Of a stretch of DNA of 64,000 bases, positions 59,101-64,000 are shown one piece after another. The position numbers and the translations under genes were made by a program. Source of the stretch: Motacilla alba alba (taxonomy: Eukaryota; Chordata; Aves; Passeriformes; Motacillidae); NCBI RefSeq assembly GCF_015832195.1, contig NC_052027.1, forward strand, positions 16,860,149-16,924,148, in the 5' to 3' direction. How positions within the stretch are numbered: the first letter of the stretch is position 1; every line of letters starts with the position of its first letter. The notes under the pieces are model-generated. The model did no database searches. It was not told the origin of the DNA and saw only the letters and a list, made by a program, of their open reading frames with translations.

Positions 59101-62100
59101 TACAATTCAGTCCCAGCCAGTTCAGCTACTAAAAAATCTGTCCTATGGCCAAGTATGTAAATAGTCCTGTCAGCAGATGATCCACGGAGCAACCCTGCCA
59201 TGAGATGGTCCTAGAGAGCTGTGCCAGGAAACCATAAAGCCTGTTTGCTTTAGAGAGCACACACAGTGCAGCCATGTCTCAAAGCCCTTCACTGAGCAGG
59301 GACAAACCCCACAGGAACATGTTGCTTTTACAAAGGGAAAGAAAAAGGAGAAAATCCCTTAGCCATGATATCCACAGGTGATACAATCCCTCTGAAAGCA
59401 CTTTGGAGACTGTGTCAGCAGGGCACAGGGCTTCAGCAACAAAGCTAGTTTCACTAAAGCAGTTTCCAAGCTTTTTGTTCCCAAAAGTAGCATTAAAGAA
59501 TACCAGGAAGGTAGGCCTACCTGTGAGAAAAAAGCCAGACCACACCCTAGGACACATCATGCCCACTTTTGAAGTTGGGTTTAGCTTACCTCCAGTTTAC
59601 CCTGTGTGTAACAGCACTGCCCTGCACAGAGCCCAGCCTGGCTCTGCAGATACATCAGCACTCTGATCCTGCTTCCTAGGGAACCTATGGAGCTACTGCC
59701 GGGGCCAGGAGACAGCCTGCTGCAGGTCAGGCACTGCACCAGCCACTGCTTCAGCTGCTTGTCTGTCAATTAGCATTTACAGTTAGCACGCTGGGGTTTT
59801 TCATGCTTGTTGACAGCCTTTTAATGATGATGACTGGGGGTTGAGGAGGGGGAGAGCTTGCCAAAAAAGTATCTCTTTGCTCTCAAGACTGAGATGACAG
59901 AATACAAATCATCAGTGTCAAAGCTTTTGCTAACTGTTTCTCTGAAAAAAAAATTAGAGCATCCAAGAGTGACCTAGAAAATTGGAAAAGTGGAAGGAGA
60001 GCTCTCAGAACACAGCCGCTCCCTCAAATCAAACCAGGCTTCTCCTTTAACTGAATCTATCCAAACACTGAAACCTTCAGTAAAATTTCACTTTGGAGCC
60101 TCCAAACAATGAGCTGACAGCGTTCCAGTATTTCACCCCACAGGTCATGCTCCAGCAGCTACAAGTGGGACTGTGAAACCACACGGAGATGTGGATGCAG
60201 CAGCCAACACCATCATGGACTGCTGAGGAGGAATGTGCTCCAGCTCCTCCAGAGGGATGGCAACAGCCATCCATCCAGAATGCCAACCTCCCTGGTCACA
60301 AGGAACACCACGAGTGCCGGACTTAGCGGAGCAGCAGTCATCAGTCTCACCTTTACAGGGGCGGCGCACATCAGTTTTGGAACAGAACCAAGGCTCAGCT
60401 ACCAGCACCCAAATCCACAAGGATTAGTAAGCCAAACTTTTCTTCTTGGCTACAACCCCAAGGCAGTGCAGGAGGTGCCTCCACCACAAGTGGACCATTC
60501 TTCAGACCCCCTTTAGCAGCTGGCTCATGCACAAACCAAACACCACGTCAGCTAATTATTTCCTAATATTGTTTGTGGTCTGATTAAATAGAAAATATCT
60601 GTACTATGAACTGAAAGGTTCAGGTATCCTTCTTGCTGAGTAATAACCAAGCTGGAAGACTGGTTATGTGGTTCAACACGATAAAAATTAACTGAAAATA
60701 CCATTTGTAAACAGATAAAAAGCTGCCTACAAAGATTATGACAAAAGAATGCTTATGGGCAGCACAGTAAAGCAGTCACATTAAAATACCAACATTAACC
60801 TTGTTTACATGATGTTAATTCAGCCCTCTTCTGCATATTTACCATAATTAGGATGGTTATTCAAAAATCAGTATACATCCGTCATTTAAAAATTATTTAA
60901 AATTATTAATGACAAGTGTTTATTGCCTTGGGAATGCTCAGACACCACCCCAGGAGGCAGTCTGGGAATGCAGTGGATGTCCCTGGTGCCAGCAGCACCT
61001 CCCAGGATAAAAAGCTCTTGCCATCCTCAGGGTATATTCCAGCCCTGGCCTCCGAATGCACTGGATGGCACAGCACAGGAGGCGAGGGGCTGACAGCACA
61101 AGCCAGGTTACCTAATTGGAACTGCAAATCAGAATGCTTCCAGGTTCTGCTCCTATTTGAGTATGGATTAGAAATGCAGATTTAACAACCCCCAACCACC
61201 ACACAATGCAAGTTATGTAATGGCATCCTATTCCACTGGCATGCACCATGCAGAGGCTGAGTGGGAGCTGGCAGGGAGAGCACAGGGTTCTCTCCCTGAC
61301 AGGATTCACCTTCAAATTAGACAGGCAGGTGAGATCAAACACCAAAGGTCTCCCTAACTATCCCCAGCTGCTCGTGGAATTGAGGGGGCAGCACCTCCCT
61401 GGGACGAAGCAGAGGGCCAACACCTGGGAGGGTAAGAGACCAGCTGGATATATTTCAGAAGATCACCTCAGCCACAGAATCTGGCTTCTCATCCCCTGTT
61501 TTCCATATGCTGAAGTTTTTATCCCTGAACTCATCAGCAGCTGCTGTACAAGGAACTCAACTGCACAGAGCAACAGGCAGCACATCTGCTTACCTCCAAC
61601 AAAAAGCAGATGAGAAAAGCTGTGAACCCACAAACCACAATCCATCTGTAATTAAACAGTTAGAAAATGGAACGTGACATGGAGCTGAAGAAACAAGAGC
61701 AACCCAGGCTGCTGCAGGGTACTGCAGCAATCTGGCATTTCCTACAGCAAGAGTAACTACAAGCAAATTCCTCACGAGGTGGGATTTTCCCCAAGGCTCT
61801 CAGCCTCCTTCTCGAGCTCTCAAACCAGTTGCAGCTCAGGGATTGCTTTTTATTGGCCTGATCTAGCAGTGCATCCGGCACTCTACTGCTGAGTGGCTGA
61901 CAGCCAAGGCAGAAGATTCAAGATATACAGGGGAAAAGGATGGTTTGAAAAGTGGTGGATCCCTGAGGAATTGTTATATCACCAAATGGATCCAAACAAC
62001 TTTGCTGTGCACTATTATTACAGATTTCCATCAAGACTAACACTGAGATGACAACTGACAACATAAACACTGTGTTAGTGGTCACCCAAAGAGCAGGATA

Positions 62101-63489
62101 TTTGGCTCTTGGGCACCAGAGACACTATGCAGCTGAAGAGCACGTGGCATCACCTTGAAGCGTTTAGCAGTAAGGCATTTATTTCAACAGTGATCCAAGG
62201 CTAACCAGCTTGGCATGCTCAGGGCTCCTGGTCTTCAAGGTCAGGGGAGGCCTGAGAGTGAGAGCCCAAAGCTGTCACCATCCATTCTGAGCTGACAGAA
62301 CACTGCTTCAGGCACACCACTGATGGGCATGTGAAACAAAACTGGCACTAACACAGAACTAGGCATTAGGAAGATAACTGAGAGTCCTAAAGATTCAGTA
62401 GCTAAATGTAACAGATTAAGATGCTATATAAGGATTATTTTATCCCAGATAGCTCCTGGTACCTCTTTTTCAAAGTCCTTTTATTGAAAACCATTACCCA
62501 CTAACACTGGGACCATCCACCGTGCCCCACAAGCTCCCATGTCTACTTGCTCCCTCCTCAGGCCTCCTCCAGCCTGGTTATCCAGGCCATTTGTCCTTTA
62601 GCAGAAGGTGCCAGTCTGCATCCTTTAAGTATCTTATTTCCACAGACACCCCAGCTAGCCTGCTGAGACACCTCCAGCTTTCTTCCTACGGTTTCTAAAT
62701 TCCCTGGATACCAGCCATCCCCTTTTTAAGCAAGTCCCAGTATCTTTCTACAGCTCACCTCCCCCCACCGATATCCTTTTCGCAAATACACACAGGAATT
62801 GCTTTTCAGACGATGCCAGCTCTCTACATTTTAATGCCTGAATTTTGAACTCCAATTCAGTTCCAAGTTAGGACTCTCAAAGTGCTTATCTTTCAAACAC
62901 AGCATTTGCCTCGCTTGTCAGCACTCTCAGCCCTGCTCTGAGAGCACCAGAACGGTGGGCACAGGCAAGCTCCCAATTACAGCTCCGGGATGTGCCGCAG
63001 CTGGGGAAACACACAATGTGCTCAGCACCTCACGTGCTCAAGGGCCAGCTTTGGGCAGCAGGTGATATGAATAGCTTCTGCATTTCACCCTTTAAGTAGA
63101 TTCCAACCCGTCTGAAAGTTTTCTTTGATCCAGTGAAGCCAAGTGGACTTTCACATGCCACTCAAGGCCCTAATGCATCCCCTCCTGGCTAATGCCAACC
63201 TCCAGCTTCCCTCACTCCTCTGAAGAGGACACCTTTTCAGATCAGCTTATAGGATCACTGGGGAAAAAGTGGAAATTTTAAAGTGAAAGCCTTTCCTTTA
63301 CAGCATGAAGGAGTCAGAAGACGATTTCTAGAGTCCAGACAGTGAGGATTGGGGGACAACAGCTCAAAGAGGGACAAGTTCTGTGCTCTGGTGTTACTGG
63401 CTGAGGTTCCACTCCACAGCTAAAGAGAAGCATGGATGGTTAAGGCCATATAACGAGGTAAGTGTAGGAGGCCATGCATGTGAGTTTCT

Positions 63490-63541
63490 TTAACTGCTGG
63501 ACTTAATCTTAAAGGTCTTTTCCAACCTCAATGATTCTAAG
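63490..63541 (+). mobile_element. CR1 3'-end remnant
   Basis: The text 'ctgctggacttaatcttaaaggtcttttccaacctcaatgattcta' is the CR1 3' terminus in sense orientation; the rest is too short or diverged to define. Confidence 0.75.
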
Positions 63542-63839
63542 TCAAACACTCACTTTCACACTCAGAAAAGTATCAATCAGGTTAATCCTCTATTTGAAAA
63601 ATAAACTATCAAAACTTAAGAGTATTTAAATATTTAGCATATTGAGTATCATTATTCTCAGATGGCTCTAGGGAAGGATCCACATGGTTCTGCCTCATCA
63701 ATATTCCTTTACTTTTCATGGGCTACTGCATGGACAATGTTTGAACAACAGCTGCTTCACAGACCTCTTTCTCTCCCAACACAGGGACTTCCCTTCTCTC
63801 TCCAAAATGCTGCTCTACTGCCTGGACATATTTCTCACT

Positions 63840-63859
63840 ATTTTTTTTTTTTTTTTTTT
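63840..63859. repeat. Poly(T) tract
   Basis: A run of about 20 T, possibly the reverse complement of an old retroposed poly(A) tail; no source sequence is recognisable next to it. Confidence 0.7.
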
Positions 63860-64000
63860 ACATGGCCACCTTTTTCCTCAAAGGTCATCTCATCCCATCT
63901 CACTCTTAAACAATATAAAGCTTAAGCACATTAGCACAATGCACTAATCCAGTCCAGGACCTTCCTGTGCAGCTCCCTCAGGGATACTTTACAATTAGCA

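Larger units (their letters stand above)
56136..64000 (-). other. RBM6: Probable RBM6 intron, no exon recognised
   Basis: The exon at 56135-56061 starts in the last part of RRM1, so the preceding exon (carrying the RNP-1-like core of RRM1) must lie to the right. I looked for it in the minus-strand frames of this 7.9 kb and found neither an RNP-1 pattern nor any other RBM6-like text. The likely reading is a single long intron running beyond the window edge. Contents seen are AT-rich sequence, one short CR1 remnant near 63.5 kb, and a T-run at 63840-63859. Confidence 0.55.

Noticed and set aside
60145..60420. Minus-strand frame with a donor-like GTGAGAC after TDVRRPCK, considered as a missing RBM6 exon
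   Set aside because: The translation shows no RRM pattern (no RNP-1 or RNP-2), and the frame does not match the part of RRM1 that must precede the exon at 56135.

Overview
The window is vertebrate nuclear DNA, almost certainly from a bird. The genes have many small exons with GT-AG introns that are short for a vertebrate. There are at least seven fragments of CR1, the typical avian LINE, and the gene content corresponds to human chromosome 3p21 (avian chromosome 12). No bacterial-type operons, tRNA, rRNA or CRISPR arrays were seen. Family assignments rest on my memory of the mammalian proteins, not on a search.

Layout, left to right: (1) positions 1-6750, plus strand, the last nine coding exons of RAD54L2 (ARIP4), a SNF2-family helicase that interacts with nuclear receptors, followed by a long 3' untranslated stretch that probably ends near 11.56 kb. 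(2) Positions 12118-22387, minus strand, a complete 17-coding-exon class 3 semaphorin of 766 codons. It converges on RAD54L2. It resembles SEMA3D far more than SEMA3B, SEMA3F or SEMA3G, the 3p21 semaphorins of mammals. (3) Positions 22.4-39.7 kb, non-coding, with CR1 fragments, a GC-rich minisatellite at 29.7-30.0 kb, and a CpG-rich block at 33.8-34.3 kb that holds a strong minus-strand splice donor and is a candidate promoter and 5' non-coding exon for the semaphorin. (4) Positions 39.77-56.14 kb, minus strand, the last 17 coding exons of RBM6, an RNA-binding splicing regulator; its 5' part lies beyond the right edge. (5) Positions 56.1-64.0 kb, in which I found no exon and which is most likely RBM6 intron.

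The three genes do not form a functional unit; they share a chromosomal neighbourhood. The most interesting points are the SEMA3D-like semaphorin in a 3p21-equivalent position (a candidate for the ohnolog that mammals lost, comparable to fish sema3h), a tandem duplication of a 90-nt in-frame exon inside RBM6, and the absence of RBM5 downstream of RBM6, where mammals have it.
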